Below, piece by piece: positions 54,804 to 63,471 of a DNA stretch of 64,000 bases. The notes under the pieces are model-generated. The model was not told the origin of the DNA. It saw only the letters and a list, made by a program, of their open reading frames with translations, and did not search any database. The DNA comes from Micromonospora zingiberis (lineage in GTDB: Bacteria > Actinomycetota > Actinomycetes > Mycobacteriales > Micromonosporaceae), in the NCBI RefSeq assembly GCF_004331455.1, contig NZ_SJJR01000010.1:124001-188000 (forward strand). Reading direction: 5' to 3'. How positions within the stretch are numbered: position 1 is the stretch's first letter; every line of letters starts with the position of its first letter. Both the position numbers and the translations under genes were made by a program.

Positions 54804-54863
54804 GGTGTAAGGAAGGGCACCTTACTAACGCCTCGTGCATAGGAAGGGCCCCCTCTTAACACC
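54804..54863 (+). repeat. Gene-end repeat, copy 3
   Basis: Begins directly after the rny stop with GGTGTAAGGAAGGGCACC and ends in CTTAACACC. The copy is the best 60-bp representative: two half-units with AAGGAAGGGC and TAGGAAGGGC, each followed by TAAC. Confidence 0.9.
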
Positions 54864-54916
54864 AGTCCGGCGAAGCGCCGGTGGGGCGTCCGGCGAAGCG
54901 CCGGTGGGCAGAGAAC

Positions 54917-54958
54917 ACGTAAGCGGCGCCGGCCAAACTTGGCCGGCGCCGCTTACGT
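54917..54958. terminator. Bidirectional terminator between rny and the glu operon
   Basis: The arms ACGTAAGCGGCGCCGGCCAA (54917-54936) and 54939-54958 are exact 20-bp reverse complements separated by 2 nt. Before it, the phrase TCCGGCGAAGCGCCGGTGGG is repeated twice. The hairpin is between the rny and gluD stops. Confidence 0.85.
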
Positions 54959-54967
54959 TCCGCTCTG

Positions 54968-55864
54968 TCAGCCCTGGGGTTCGGAGACCGTGGCGCCACC
55001 CTCCGGGGTGGAGTCGGCGGCACCGGCCGGGGCGGTCTGCTTCGGCACCCGGAAGGCCCGCATGCGGCTGCGCCGGTCGAGCCAGCCGGCGAAGGCGGTG
55101 AGCAGAGAGTTGATCACGATGTAGATGACCGCGATCACCATCGCCGCGGGGATGATGTTGCCGTAGTTGGCGGCGAGGTCGTTGACGCCGCGCTGGAGCA
55201 GCTCGGGGTAGGCCACGATGTAGCCGAGCGCGGTGTCCTTGAGCAGTACCACCAGCTGGCTGACGATGATCGGCAGCATGGCCCGGGCCGCCTGCGGGAT
55301 GAGGATCAACTGCATGACCTGGGTCTTGCGCATGCCGATGGCGTACGCCGCCTCGGACTGCCCGCCGGGTACGGACCGGATGCCGGCCCGGAACGCCTCG
55401 GCCAGCACCGACCCGTTGTAGAGGGTCAGGCCGATCACCACGGCCCAGAACGCGCTCACCGGCTGCTTGAGCACCCACGGCAGGCCGTAGAAGACGAAGA
55501 AGATCATCAACAGCAGTGGTACGGCCCGGAAGAACTCCACCACCGCGCCGGCCGGGACGCTGATCCACCAGTGGTTGGAGAGCCGCCCGACCGCGAAGAC
55601 GATGCCGAAGGCGAGCGAGAGCAGCATGCCGACCGACGCTGCCTTGAGGGTGGCCCAGAGGCCCGGCAGGACGAACTGCGTCCAGGTCTTCGGGTCGGCG
55701 AACGGCTTCCACAGCCAGGCTTCCCACTGGCCGGCCTGGTCGAACTTGCGGTAGAGCCAGTAGAGCAGTGCGAGCACGGCGACGCCGAAGATGACGCTCA
55801 GCACCGTGTTGCGGATCCGCGCGCGGGGCCCCGGGTGGTCGTAGAGGACGCTGCTGGTGCTCAT
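54968..55864 (-). CDS. gluD: Glutamate ABC transporter permease GluD
   Basis: A 298-residue amino-acid ABC permease (HisM/GluD family). It has a long N-terminal helix and the five core helices with SVPAGAVVEFFRAVPLLLMI and the coupling loop EAFRAGIRSVPGGQSEAAYAIG (EAA motif). The C-terminus is a charged extension. The start overlaps the gluC stop by one base. Confidence 0.93.
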   Translation of the reverse strand: MSTSSVLYDHPGPRARIRNTVLSVIFGVAVLALLYWLYRKFDQAGQWEAWLWKPFADPKTWTQFVLPGLWATLKAASVGMLLSLAFGIVFAVGRLSNHWWISVPAGAVVEFFRAVPLLLMIFFVFYGLPWVLKQPVSAFWAVVIGLTLYNGSVLAEAFRAGIRSVPGGQSEAAYAIGMRKTQVMQLILIPQAARAMLPIIVSQLVVLLKDTALGYIVAYPELLQRGVNDLAANYGNIIPAAMVIAVIYIVINSLLTAFAGWLDRRSRMRAFRVPKQTAPAGAADSTPEGGATVSEPQG

Positions 55865-56538
55865 CAGCGCTTCACCGCCAGTTTGTTGGCCAGCCAGCCG
55901 AAGAAGTAGCCGGTGGGGATGAGGAGCGCGGCGAACGTGCCGGCGAAGACCAGGAAGATCGGGATGACCGCGTTGCCGTAGCTGTTGATCAGGTCCTTCA
56001 TCACGTTGGAGGACTCCATCAACCCGATGGTGCCGACGATTGTGGCGTTCTTGCAGAGCGCGATCAGGATGCTGCCGAACGGTGCGATCACCGACCGGGC
56101 GGCCTGCGGAAGCACCACGATCCGCAGGGTCTGCGCGAAGGACAGGCCGATCGCGCGGGCCGCCTCGGCCTGTCCGGTCGGCACCGTGTTGATGCCGGAG
56201 CGGATCGCCTCGCAGACGAACGCTGCGGTGTAGGTCGACAGGCCGATCACGCCGAGCCAGTAGCGGTTGAGGTCGAGTTCCTGCGACAGGCTCAGCCCGA
56301 GGGTCGAGTACAGGCCGAAGTAGCAGAAGAAGATGACCAGCGTGAGCGGGGTGTTACGGAAGATGTTGACCCAGCCGGCGCCGAAGCCGCGCAGCACGGG
56401 TACGGGGGAGACCCGCATCGCGGCCAGCAACACGCCGAGCACCAGCGCGCAGGCCGCCGACGCGCCGGTCAGCTTGAGGATCCAGAGGAAGCCCGACACG
56501 TACGCGTCGAAGTTCTTCGGATCAGTGAATACGTGCAT
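55864..56538 (-). CDS. gluC: Glutamate ABC transporter permease GluC
   Basis: The 224-residue partner permease, with VNIFRNTPLTLVIFFCYFGL and the EAA loop EAIRSGINTVPTGQAEAARA. It pairs with GluD to form the channel. It starts at ATG 56538, 81 bp after the gluB stop; the intervening 13-bp hairpin probably reduces permease expression relative to the binding protein. Confidence 0.93.
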   Translation of the reverse strand: MHVFTDPKNFDAYVSGFLWILKLTGASAACALVLGVLLAAMRVSPVPVLRGFGAGWVNIFRNTPLTLVIFFCYFGLYSTLGLSLSQELDLNRYWLGVIGLSTYTAAFVCEAIRSGINTVPTGQAEAARAIGLSFAQTLRIVVLPQAARSVIAPFGSILIALCKNATIVGTIGLMESSNVMKDLINSYGNAVIPIFLVFAGTFAALLIPTGYFFGWLANKLAVKR

Positions 56539-56580
56539 GCTTCGGCTCCCAGGGCACGTGATGGCGGCCGATGACAGACC

Positions 56581-56611
56581 GGAGCCGGCACCCGCTCGGG
56601 GTGCCGGCTCC
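56581..56611 (-). promoter_or_regulatory. Intercistronic hairpin between gluB and gluC
   Basis: GGAGCCGGCACCC (56581-56593) pairs with GGGTGCCGGCTCC (56599-56611). It directly follows the gluB stop. Such structures protect the 5' mRNA and attenuate the downstream part, giving excess binding protein. Confidence 0.6.
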
Positions 56612-56619
56612 AGGACTGA

Positions 56620-57480
56620 TCAGACCGCGCCGCAGTGGGTCAGCTTGGTGGTGTCCAGCTCGGGCGCGGGGGTGCCGCTCTTGCCCAGGGTGGCGTCCCA
56701 GGCGGCCTTGTAGCTGCCGTCGGTGGCGGCGGCCTTGAGGATCTCGTTGATCTTCTCGCAGCCGGCGGTGTCGTCCTTCTTCAGACCGATGCCGTACGGC
56801 TCGTCCGAGAAGGTGCTGCCGACGACCTTGAACTTGCCGGCGTACTGGTCCTGCGCGGCGTAGCCGGCGAGGATGATGTCGTCGGTGGTGACCGCGTCAA
56901 CCTGGCCGTTCTCCAGCAGCGGCAGGCACTTGGAGTACGAGTCGAACTGCTCCAGCTTGGCGTCCGGGTGGTTCTCGGTGATCCGCTTGGCCGGGGTCGA
57001 GCCGCTGACCGAGCAGACCGTCTTGCCGGCCAGCTGGTCCGGGCCGGTGAGGGTGGAGTCCGTCTTGACCAGCAGGTCCTGGCCGGCGACGTAGTACGGG
57101 CCAGCGAAGTTGATCTTCTGCTTGCGCTCGTCGTTGATGGTGTAGGTGGCCACCACCAGGTCGACGGTGCCCTGCTCGATGAAGGGCTCACGGTTGGCCG
57201 ACACGGTGGTCTTCCACTCGATGCCGCTCTCCTCGACGCCGAGGCCCTTCGCGATGATCTTTCCGATCTCGATGTCGAAGCCCTCGTACTGGCTGCCGGT
57301 CTGCAGGCCCAGGCCCGGCTGGTCGGCCTTGACGCCGATGATCAGCTTCTTCTGGCTCTCGGCCTTGCCCACGACGCCGCCGGCGCCGTTGCCGCCCTCG
57401 TCGCTGTCCCCGCCGCAGGCCGCCATCGCGACCGCGAGGCCGGCAACGGCGACGACAGCCGCCATCCGCTTCATTCGCAT
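56620..57480 (-). CDS. gluB: Glutamate-binding lipoprotein GluB
   Basis: The 286-residue substrate-binding protein. A lipoprotein signal peptide (MRMKRMAAVVAVAGLAVAMAAC) with lipobox MAAC anchors it. The type-II periplasmic fold has GFDIEIGKIIAKGLG and FAGPYYVAGQDLLVK plus LAGKTVCSVSGSTPA. AAGGAG stands 7 nt before ATG 57480. It delivers glutamate (or aspartate) to the permease pair. Confidence 0.93.
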   Translation of the reverse strand: MRMKRMAAVVAVAGLAVAMAACGGDSDEGGNGAGGVVGKAESQKKLIIGVKADQPGLGLQTGSQYEGFDIEIGKIIAKGLGVEESGIEWKTTVSANREPFIEQGTVDLVVATYTINDERKQKINFAGPYYVAGQDLLVKTDSTLTGPDQLAGKTVCSVSGSTPAKRITENHPDAKLEQFDSYSKCLPLLENGQVDAVTTDDIILAGYAAQDQYAGKFKVVGSTFSDEPYGIGLKKDDTAGCEKINEILKAAATDGSYKAAWDATLGKSGTPAPELDTTKLTHCGAV

Positions 57481-57537
57481 ACTTGTTCTCCTTCTTCGAC
57501 TGGAGCCCGCCGGGTCGCGGCTCGCTCCGTTAGACGC

Positions 57538-58293
57538 CTAGTGCGTGAGGATCTTGGAGAGGAAGTCCTTGGCGCGCTCACTGCGCGGGTTGGCGAAGAA
57601 CTCGGTCGGGGCCGCGTCCTCGACGAGCTTGCCGTCGGCCATGAAGATGACCCGGTTGGCGGCATGCCGGGCGAAACCCATCTCGTGGGTGACCACGACC
57701 ATGGTCATGCCGTCACGGGCGAGCGAGGTCATCACGTCCAGCACCTCGCCCACCATCTCCGGGTCGAGCGCGCTGGTGGGCTCGTCGAAGAGCATCGCCT
57801 TGGGCTGCATGGCGAGCGCGCGGGCGATCGCGGCGCGCTGCTGCTGGCCGCCGGATAGCTGGGCCGGGAACTTGTCAGCCTGGTTGGCGATGCCGACCCG
57901 GTCGAGCAGGGCCAGGCCCCGTTCACGGGCGGTGGCCACCTTTTCCTTGCGCACCTTGGTCGGGCCGAGAGTGACGTTCTCCAGGATCGTCTTGTGCGCG
58001 AAGAGGTTGAACGACTGGAAGACCATGCCGACCTCGCTGCGCAGCTTGGCCAGCGCCTTGCCCTCGGCCGGCAGCGCCTGACCGTCGAACGTGATGGTGC
58101 CGGAGTTGATCGGCTCAAGCCGGTTGATCGTGCGGCACAGGGTCGACTTGCCGGAGCCGGACGGGCCGATGACCACGACCACTTCGCCTCGACCCACCGA
58201 CAGTGAGACGTCGTCCAGCACGTGCAGCGGCCCGAACCACTTGTTGACCGAGTCCAGCACGATGAGCGGTTCGCCCGTCGTCACGTCGTCCAC
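57538..58293 (-). CDS. gluA: Glutamate ABC transporter ATP-binding protein GluA
   Basis: The 251-residue ATPase has GPSGSGKST (Walker A), [18 protein letters not shown] (signature), [12 protein letters not shown] (Walker B) and VVTHEMGFA (H-loop). GTG 58293 is chosen because GAGG lies 6 nt upstream; GTG 58284 is an alternative. It is the first gene of gluABCD. A TACAGT box (about 58342-58347, minus strand) upstream is a probable -10 of the operon promoter. Confidence 0.94.
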   Translation of the reverse strand: MDDVTTGEPLIVLDSVNKWFGPLHVLDDVSLSVGRGEVVVVIGPSGSGKSTLCRTINRLEPINSGTITFDGQALPAEGKALAKLRSEVGMVFQSFNLFAHKTILENVTLGPTKVRKEKVATARERGLALLDRVGIANQADKFPAQLSGGQQQRAAIARALAMQPKAMLFDEPTSALDPEMVGEVLDVMTSLARDGMTMVVVTHEMGFARHAANRVIFMADGKLVEDAAPTEFFANPRSERAKDFLSKILTH

Positions 58294-58467
58294 CGTCCCC
58301 CTCGTTACTTTCGGGGTCGCTCGACCCCTGGATAGCGGCCACTGTAGGCGGGGCGACGTGGCAGAACACAACTCAGATGGTCACGGAGCGGTAACACCGT
58401 GGCGGATCGAGTCCTGGCGTCCGAAATTGCCCGCTCCGGGTGGCGCCCTCGGCAGGTGACGGAGATC

Positions 58468-59466
58468 ATGTCAGGTATGACCGAGCCGGTGCGGCTGACC
58501 AGGTACGCCCGTGGTGGCGGATGCGCGTGCAAGATTCCGCCCGGTGAGCTGGAGGCGATGGTGGCCGGCCTCGGCCCGGCTGCCGGCCCGGCCGACCTGC
58601 TGGTTGGTCTGGAGCATGGCGACGACGCCGCGGTGGTCCGGCTGGACGAGCGGACCGGCGTGGTGACCACCGCCGACTTCTTCACCCCGGTGGTCGACGA
58701 CGCGTACGACTGGGGCCGGATCGCCGCGACCAACGCCCTGTCGGACGTGTACGCGATGGGCGGTGACCCGCTGGTCGCGCTGAACCTGCTCTGCTGGCCG
58801 CGTGAGGTGCTCCCGCTGGAACTGGCCCGGGAGGTGTTGCGTGGTGGGCTGGACGTCGCCCGCGCCGCCGGCTGCCACCTGGCCGGTGGGCACAGCGTCG
58901 ACGACGACGGTCCGAAGTACGGCCTGGCGGTCACCGGGCTGGTCCGGCCGGACGAGTTGATCACCCTCGACGCCGGGCGGGCCGGACTGCCGCTGTCGTT
59001 GACCAAGCCGCTCGGGATCGGCGTACTCAACACCCGGCACAAGAGCACCGGTGAGAGTTTTCCCGAGGCGGTCGCGGCGATGACCACGCTGAACCGGGAC
59101 GCGGCCCGGGCGGCGGTGGCGGCGGGGGTGCGGTGCGGCACCGACGTGACCGGATTCGGTCTGCTCGGGCACGCCTCGAAGCTGGCCCGCGCCAGTCAAC
59201 TCACGGTGGCCATCGACATCGACCGGGTGCCCTATCTGGCCGGCGCACGGGAGGCGGCCCGCGACGGGTACGTCAGCGGTGGCTCGCGCCGCAACCTGGA
59301 CTGGGTGACCCCGTGGTCGGACCTGGACGCGGCGGGCGAGGTCGACCGGTTGTTGCTGGCCGACGCGCAGACCTCGGGTGGTCTGCTGGTGGCCGGGGAG
59401 ATTGCCGGCGCGCCCGTCATCGGTGAGTTGTTGCCCCGCGGCGATCACCTGGTCGTACTCCGGTAG
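58468..59466 (+). CDS. selD: Selenide, water dikinase SelD
   Basis: SelD makes selenophosphate from selenide and ATP. The 332-residue protein has GGCACKIPPGEL with the catalytic Cys19 (Cys in place of selenocysteine), Cys21 and Lys22. ATP motifs GLEHGDDAAVVRLDE, ATNALSDVYAMGGDP and GGHSVDDDGPKYGLAV follow. ATG 58468 is taken as start (GGTG 9 nt upstream); ATG 58477 or a GTG further up are alternatives. No selA, selB, selC or mnmH is present in the window, so the use of selenophosphate (selenoproteins or tRNA selenation) cannot be decided. Confidence 0.93.
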   Translation: MSGMTEPVRLTRYARGGGCACKIPPGELEAMVAGLGPAAGPADLLVGLEHGDDAAVVRLDERTGVVTTADFFTPVVDDAYDWGRIAATNALSDVYAMGGDPLVALNLLCWPREVLPLELAREVLRGGLDVARAAGCHLAGGHSVDDDGPKYGLAVTGLVRPDELITLDAGRAGLPLSLTKPLGIGVLNTRHKSTGESFPEAVAAMTTLNRDAARAAVAAGVRCGTDVTGFGLLGHASKLARASQLTVAIDIDRVPYLAGAREAARDGYVSGGSRRNLDWVTPWSDLDAAGEVDRLLLADAQTSGGLLVAGEIAGAPVIGELLPRGDHLVVLR

Positions 59467-59740
59467 ACCGGAGTCGCTGGCCCGCTCGCCGGGACCAGGG
59501 GCCGCGACCATCCTTCACGTGGCCTCCGCGCCGCTCGGCTTGCGGCGAGCCGTGGCGTGGAGCGCGCACCATACCCGATAAACTGTCACCTTCCCGCTAC
59601 TGGCGGCGATGGTCCGGGGGGAAATTTGCCCAGAATGGTCACAGACCGGTAACTTGCCCCCGCCTGGGGGCAAATGCCCCCCACCATCGTGGGTAAGGCC
59701 CGCTCCCGAGGCCGATGGACGAGCACAGCGAGGAGGCGGC
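59467..59740. other. Gene-free spacer with a hairpin before a hypothetical gene
   Basis: Nothing coding is seen. TTGCCCCC (59654-59661) and GGGGGCAA (59666-59673) form an 8-bp stem over GCCT, followed by another TGCCCCCC. The 274-bp spacer is moderately AT-rich near 59570-59650 and should contain the promoter of the next gene. I looked for a selenocysteine tRNA next to selD and saw none. Confidence 0.55.
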
Positions 59741-60220
59741 ATGACCGAGCTGTGGAACTGGAGAATCGACCAGGTACGACCGGTGGAGGTCTACCCGGCG
59801 CTGGCCGACGCGCTCGGTCGGGTGGTGATGCCCCTGGCCGTCGCCGACCCGGCGCGGTTGCCCGCGTACGCGGTGGTCTGCGACGTCTGGCAGGCGCCGG
59901 GCGAGTTCGCCACGATCGTGGACTGCTACGGCGTGCCCGACGGCCTGCCCGAGCTACCCAGCATCGCGGCACTGGCCCGGCTACTGGACCGCAACTGCCT
60001 GTTGCGTGACGACACGCTCGACGACACCCGGCACCTGTTGGTCGCACCCGACGGCAGCATCCGCCCGGTGCACTTCGACGTGCGGGAAACCGACGACGGT
60101 GAGGTGCTCAGCGACCGGCGCCTGTGCACCGAGGCGGACCCCCGCTGTCGAGGCTGGTCGCGCTGTCACCGCTCGCGCTGGGCTCCCGACTCGGTGAACC
60201 CCGCCCTCGCCGCCGCCTGA
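59741..60220 (+). CDS. Conserved hypothetical protein
   Basis: A 159-residue protein behind AGGAGG with 4-nt spacing to ATG 59741. No family recognised. There are 15 or so conserved-looking aromatic/acidic positions (MTELWNWRIDQVRPVEVYPA; TIVDCYGVPDGLPELPS). Three or four cysteines near the C-terminus (LCTEADPRCRGWSRCHRSRW) could bind metal. It ends directly at a gene-end repeat. Confidence 0.7.
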   Translation: MTELWNWRIDQVRPVEVYPALADALGRVVMPLAVADPARLPAYAVVCDVWQAPGEFATIVDCYGVPDGLPELPSIAALARLLDRNCLLRDDTLDDTRHLLVAPDGSIRPVHFDVRETDDGEVLSDRRLCTEADPRCRGWSRCHRSRWAPDSVNPALAAA

Positions 60221-60277
60221 GGTGTAAGGAAGGGCCCCCTGTTAACGCCTCGCGTATAGCAGGGGCCCCCTACTAAC
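60221..60277 (+). repeat. Gene-end repeat, copy 4
   Basis: Starts GGTGTAAGGAAGGGCCCC immediately after the stop of the hypothetical gene and ends in CTACTAAC. It faces copy 5 in inverted orientation; the 18 bp between them contain a small hairpin (GAGCGGCTCTGCCGCTT). Confidence 0.88.
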
Positions 60278-60295
60278 CGAGCGGCTCTGCCGCTT

Positions 60296-60352
60296 GTTAA
60301 CAGGGGCCCCCTGCTCTACCGGAGACGTTAATAAGGTGCCCTTCCTTACACC
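60296..60352 (-). repeat. Gene-end repeat, copy 5 (DUF2277 side)
   Basis: On the minus strand it starts GGTGTAAGGAAGGGCACC, just after the DUF2277 stop and a heptamer array. With copy 4 it can form a hairpin of some 130 nt, able to stop transcription from both sides. Confidence 0.88.
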
Positions 60353-60375
60353 TAACACCTAACACCTAACACCTA
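60348..60375 (-). repeat. Four TAGGTGT heptamers at a stop codon
   Basis: Four identical 7-bp units (TAGGTGT on the minus strand) contain the TAG stop of the DUF2277 gene and the first five bases of the gene-end repeat. Slippage at the junction of stop codon and element is the simplest explanation. Confidence 0.85.
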
Positions 60376-60594
60376 CACCGGGCGGGTGGTGGTGCGGACC
60401 ACCAGGTCGTCGAGCAGGGTGCGGGTGGCGGCGGCGACTGCGGCCACCGCGGCGTCGAACGCGGCGGCGTTGTGTGCCGCTGGCGCCCGGAAGCCGGAGA
60501 TCTTCCGTACGTACTGCAACGCCGCGGCCTCCACGTCCGCGTCGGTGACCTGCGGGGTGTACGGCTCACGCAGGGTCTTGATGCTTCGGCACAC
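60373..60594 (-). CDS. DUF2277 protein
   Basis: A 73-residue protein of the DUF2277 family: [20 protein letters not shown] is the diagnostic N-terminus, followed by [15 protein letters not shown]. Function unknown; the sequence suggests a small helical DNA- or RNA-associated protein. GTG 60594 has GAGGAGG 4 nt upstream. The gene is divergent from miaB (52 bp). Confidence 0.9.
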   Translation of the reverse strand: MCRSIKTLREPYTPQVTDADVEAAALQYVRKISGFRAPAAHNAAAFDAAVAAVAAATRTLLDDLVVRTTTRPV

Positions 60595-60631
60595 GGCTCC
60601 TCCTCGTTCCGTCCGATCCCATGGTGCCGGA

Positions 60632-60646
60632 TACGCTGTGCACGTC
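60632..60646 (+). promoter_or_regulatory. Probable promoter of miaB
   Basis: TACGCT (60632-60637) fits TANNNT; the start codon ATG 60647 is 9 nt further. The mRNA would have a leader of only about 3 nt and no ribosome binding site. Confidence 0.4.
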
Positions 60647-62149
60647 ATGACTACCGCAGCGGCGGGCGGCCCGCGCACCTACCAGGTGCGAACGTACGGC
60701 TGCCAGATGAACGTCCACGACTCCGAGCGCATTTCCGGCCTGCTGGAGCAGGCCGGTTACCTCCGCGCGGGCGAGGCCGACGAGACCCCGGACGTGGTGG
60801 TGTTCAACACCTGCGCGGTCCGGGAGAACGCCGACAACCGCCTGTACGGCAACCTCGGTCATCTGCGTCCGGTCAAGGACCGGCATCCGGGGATGCAGAT
60901 CGCGGTGGGTGGCTGCCTGGCCCAGAAGGACCGGGGCGACATCGTCCGCAAGGCGCCCTGGGTCGACGTGGTCTTCGGCACGCACAACATCGGTTCGCTG
61001 CCGGTGCTGCTGGAGCGGGCCCGGCACAACGCCGCCGCCGAGGTGGAGATCCTCGAATCCCTCGACGTGTTCCCCTCGACCCTGCCGACGCGCCGGGAGT
61101 CGACGTACGCCGGCTGGGTGTCGATCTCGGTGGGCTGCAACAACACCTGCACCTTCTGCATCGTGCCCGCGCTGCGCGGCAAGGAGAAGGACCGCCGCCC
61201 CGGCGACATCCTCAGTGAGGTACGCGCGCTGGTCGACGAGGGCGTGCTGGAGGTGACCCTGCTCGGGCAGAACGTCAACTCCTACGGTGTCGAGTTCGGT
61301 GACCGGTACGCCTTCGGCAAGCTGCTGCGCGCCTGTGGGGAGATCGACGGGCTGGAGCGGGTGCGGTTCACCAGCCCGCATCCGAAGGACTTCACCGACG
61401 ACGTGATCGCGGCGATGGCCGAGACGCCGAACGTCTGCCACTCGCTGCACATGCCGTTGCAGTCCGGCTCCGACGACGTGCTGCGCGCGATGCGCCGGTC
61501 GTACCGGGCCGAGCGGTACCTCAACATCATCGAGAAGGTCCGCGTGGCGATGCCGGACGCCGCGATCACCACCGACATCATCGTCGGCTTCCCCGGCGAG
61601 ACCGAGGCGGACTTCGCGCGCACCCTGGACGTGGTCCGGGCGGCCCGGTTCTCCTCCGCCTTCACCTTCCAGTACTCCAAGCGCCCCGGCACCCCGGCCG
61701 CGACCATGGACGGCCAACTGCCCAAGCAGGTCGTGCAGGAACGCTACGAGCGGTTGATCGCCTGCGTCGAGGAGATCACCTGGGCGGAGAACAAGAAGTT
61801 GGTCGGCGAGAGCGTCGAGGTGCTGGTCGCCGTCGGTGAGGGCCGCAAGGACGAGCGCACCGGCCGGCTGTCCGGCCGGGCCCGCGACGGCCGCCTGGTG
61901 CACTTCGACGCCGGCTCCTACGCCGGGTCGATCCGGCCGGGCGACATCGTGCACACCACGGTCACCTACGCCGCGCCGCACCACCTCAACGCCGACGGCG
62001 AGCCGCTGTCGCACCGCCGTACCCGGGCTGGTGACGCGGCCGAGGCCGGGCGGGCTGCGCGTACCCCCGGGGTGTTGCTCGGCCTGCCCACCATCGGTGC
62101 GCCGGCCGCGGTGCCCGCGCCGACGACCGGCTGCGCCGCCCCGCACTGA
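60647..62149 (+). CDS. miaB: tRNA-2-methylthio-N6-dimethylallyladenosine synthase MiaB
   Basis: MiaB is the radical-SAM enzyme that methylthiolates i6A37 of tRNA. The 500-residue protein has [19 protein letters not shown] (first cysteine), [20 protein letters not shown] and [10 protein letters not shown]. The radical-SAM CNNTCTFC has Cys164, 168 and 171. The C-terminal TRAM domain ends near residue 450, followed by an Ala/Arg-rich tail. The start is uncertain by a few codons but MTTAAAGG precedes the conserved region correctly. A MiaB paralogue (RimO) is at 14260. Divergent from DUF2277. Confidence 0.96.
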   Translation: MTTAAAGGPRTYQVRTYGCQMNVHDSERISGLLEQAGYLRAGEADETPDVVVFNTCAVRENADNRLYGNLGHLRPVKDRHPGMQIAVGGCLAQKDRGDIVRKAPWVDVVFGTHNIGSLPVLLERARHNAAAEVEILESLDVFPSTLPTRRESTYAGWVSISVGCNNTCTFCIVPALRGKEKDRRPGDILSEVRALVDEGVLEVTLLGQNVNSYGVEFGDRYAFGKLLRACGEIDGLERVRFTSPHPKDFTDDVIAAMAETPNVCHSLHMPLQSGSDDVLRAMRRSYRAERYLNIIEKVRVAMPDAAITTDIIVGFPGETEADFARTLDVVRAARFSSAFTFQYSKRPGTPAATMDGQLPKQVVQERYERLIACVEEITWAENKKLVGESVEVLVAVGEGRKDERTGRLSGRARDGRLVHFDAGSYAGSIRPGDIVHTTVTYAAPHHLNADGEPLSHRRTRAGDAAEAGRAARTPGVLLGLPTIGAPAAVPAPTTGCAAPH

Positions 62150-62211
62150 CCTGTATCGACTCCACCACCACCGTCCTAACTCGACGGTGCTGGTGCGGTC
62201 TTTGTCAGATC

Positions 62212-63468
62212 TTGGTCGTTGCGGTCTGCCGGATCGGTGTCGGCCGTATCGTGCTGGCCGGTGTGGAGAATTCGTTGACTCGCGTTGGGCCGGCGGCCAC
62301 GGTTGCGCAGTGGGTGGAGGTGCATCGGCTGGCGGTGGCAGGCCGGGAGCCGGTGATCGCCCGGCACGTCGGCCGCCAGGTGGCGAGGGTGTGGCTGCGC
62401 ACGTCGCGGTTCGCGGATGTCGAGGCGCTCGCGGCCGCGACTCTGACCCTTGGTCCGGACGCCGGTGCCTGCTATGACCTGGGGTGGGCGCAATCCGTCA
62501 CCGGGCGGCCTCGGCCTGCCCTGGACAGCTACGAGCAGGCCCTGCGCCTGTATCGCGAGGTCGACGACCACGGCAACGAAGCAGCCACCCTCACCAGCAT
62601 CGGCCGCGTGTACAACGGGCTGGGGGATCGGCAGCAGGCTCTCGCCTACTACGGGCAGGCTCTGCCCATCGTGCGGGAGGTCGGTGACCGTGCCGGCGAG
62701 GCTGTCACCCTGAACAACATCGGCCGCGTGTACGCCGGGTTGGGGGATCGGCAGCGGGCTCTCGCCTACTACGGGCAGGCTCTGCCCATGATGCGGGAGG
62801 TCGGTGACCGTGCCGGCGAGGCTGTCACCCTGAACAACATCGGTCTCGTGTACGACGGGTTGGGGGATCGGCAGCGGGCTCTCGCCTACTTCGGGCAGGC
62901 TCTGCCGATCCGGCGGGAGGTCGGTGACCGTGCCGGCGAGGCTGTCACCCTGAACAACATCGGCCGCGTGTACGACGGGCTGGGGGATCGGCAGCGGGCT
63001 CTCGCCTACTTCGGGCAGGCTCTGCCGATCCGGCGGGAGGTCGGTGACCGTGCCGGCGAAGCTGTCACCCTGAACAACATCGGCGGCGTGTACGCCGGGT
63101 TGGGGGATCGGCAGCGGGCTCTCACCTACTACGGGCAGGCTCTGCCGATCCTGCGGGAGGTCGGTGACCGTGCCGGCGAAGCCGTCACCCTCAACAACAT
63201 CGGTTCAATCCGGTTTCAGGAGGGCGATCTCGCTGGGGCGGAGGAGGCGTTCGATGAAGTTCTCGAGGTCTTCCGCACCATCGGTGATCGCGGATCCGAA
63301 GCCACGGCGAGCTTCAACATGGCCTCCCTGCTACTGCGGATGGACCGAGTGGACGATGCCATCGAGTTCCAGCGCCGGGCGGTGGCGCTGGCCGAGCAGA
63401 CGGGCGATCCGGCGCTGGATCAGATGCGAGCGTTCCTCGTTCAGCTTGAGCAAGAACAGAAGGGATAG
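62212..63468 (+). CDS. Tetratricopeptide-repeat protein of an EACC1-type conflict locus
   Basis: The protein has up to 418 residues (TTG 62212, GTG 62251 or GTG 62263 are possible starts; no ribosome binding site is convincing). The first 120 residues are helical (TVAQWVEVHRLAVAGREPVI; FADVEALAAATLTLGPDA). Seven 40-residue TPR units follow; five (residues 124-323) are nearly identical to one another (GRVYAGLGDRQRALAYYGQA with REVGDRAGEAVTLNNI). The N-terminus looks like the beginning of the TPR part of larger AfsR/NB-ARC- or CHAT-like proteins without their effector domain, so 5' truncation is possible. It is 3 bp upstream of the EACC1 gene and thus cotranscribed. Confidence 0.75.
   Translation: MVVAVCRIGVGRIVLAGVENSLTRVGPAATVAQWVEVHRLAVAGREPVIARHVGRQVARVWLRTSRFADVEALAAATLTLGPDAGACYDLGWAQSVTGRPRPALDSYEQALRLYREVDDHGNEAATLTSIGRVYNGLGDRQQALAYYGQALPIVREVGDRAGEAVTLNNIGRVYAGLGDRQRALAYYGQALPMMREVGDRAGEAVTLNNIGLVYDGLGDRQRALAYFGQALPIRREVGDRAGEAVTLNNIGRVYDGLGDRQRALAYFGQALPIRREVGDRAGEAVTLNNIGGVYAGLGDRQRALTYYGQALPILREVGDRAGEAVTLNNIGSIRFQEGDLAGAEEAFDEVLEVFRTIGDRGSEATASFNMASLLLRMDRVDDAIEFQRRAVALAEQTGDPALDQMRAFLVQLEQEQKG
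62581..63180 (+). repeat. Five nearly identical 120-bp coding repeats
   Basis: The period is exactly 120 bp (40 codons). Identical words such as GGTCGGTGACCGTGCCGGCG and GGGTTGGGGGATCGGCAGCG recur at matching positions. Differences are confined to a few codons (AGL or DGL; YYG or YFG; PIV, PMM, PIR, PIL). This means recent duplication or gene conversion, or selection at nucleotide level. Confidence 0.9.
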
Positions 63469-63471
63469 TCG

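Noticed and set aside
59467-59740. Selenocysteine tRNA (selC) next to selD
   Set aside because: No cloverleaf with long variable arm or GGAGG...CCA ends could be built by eye.
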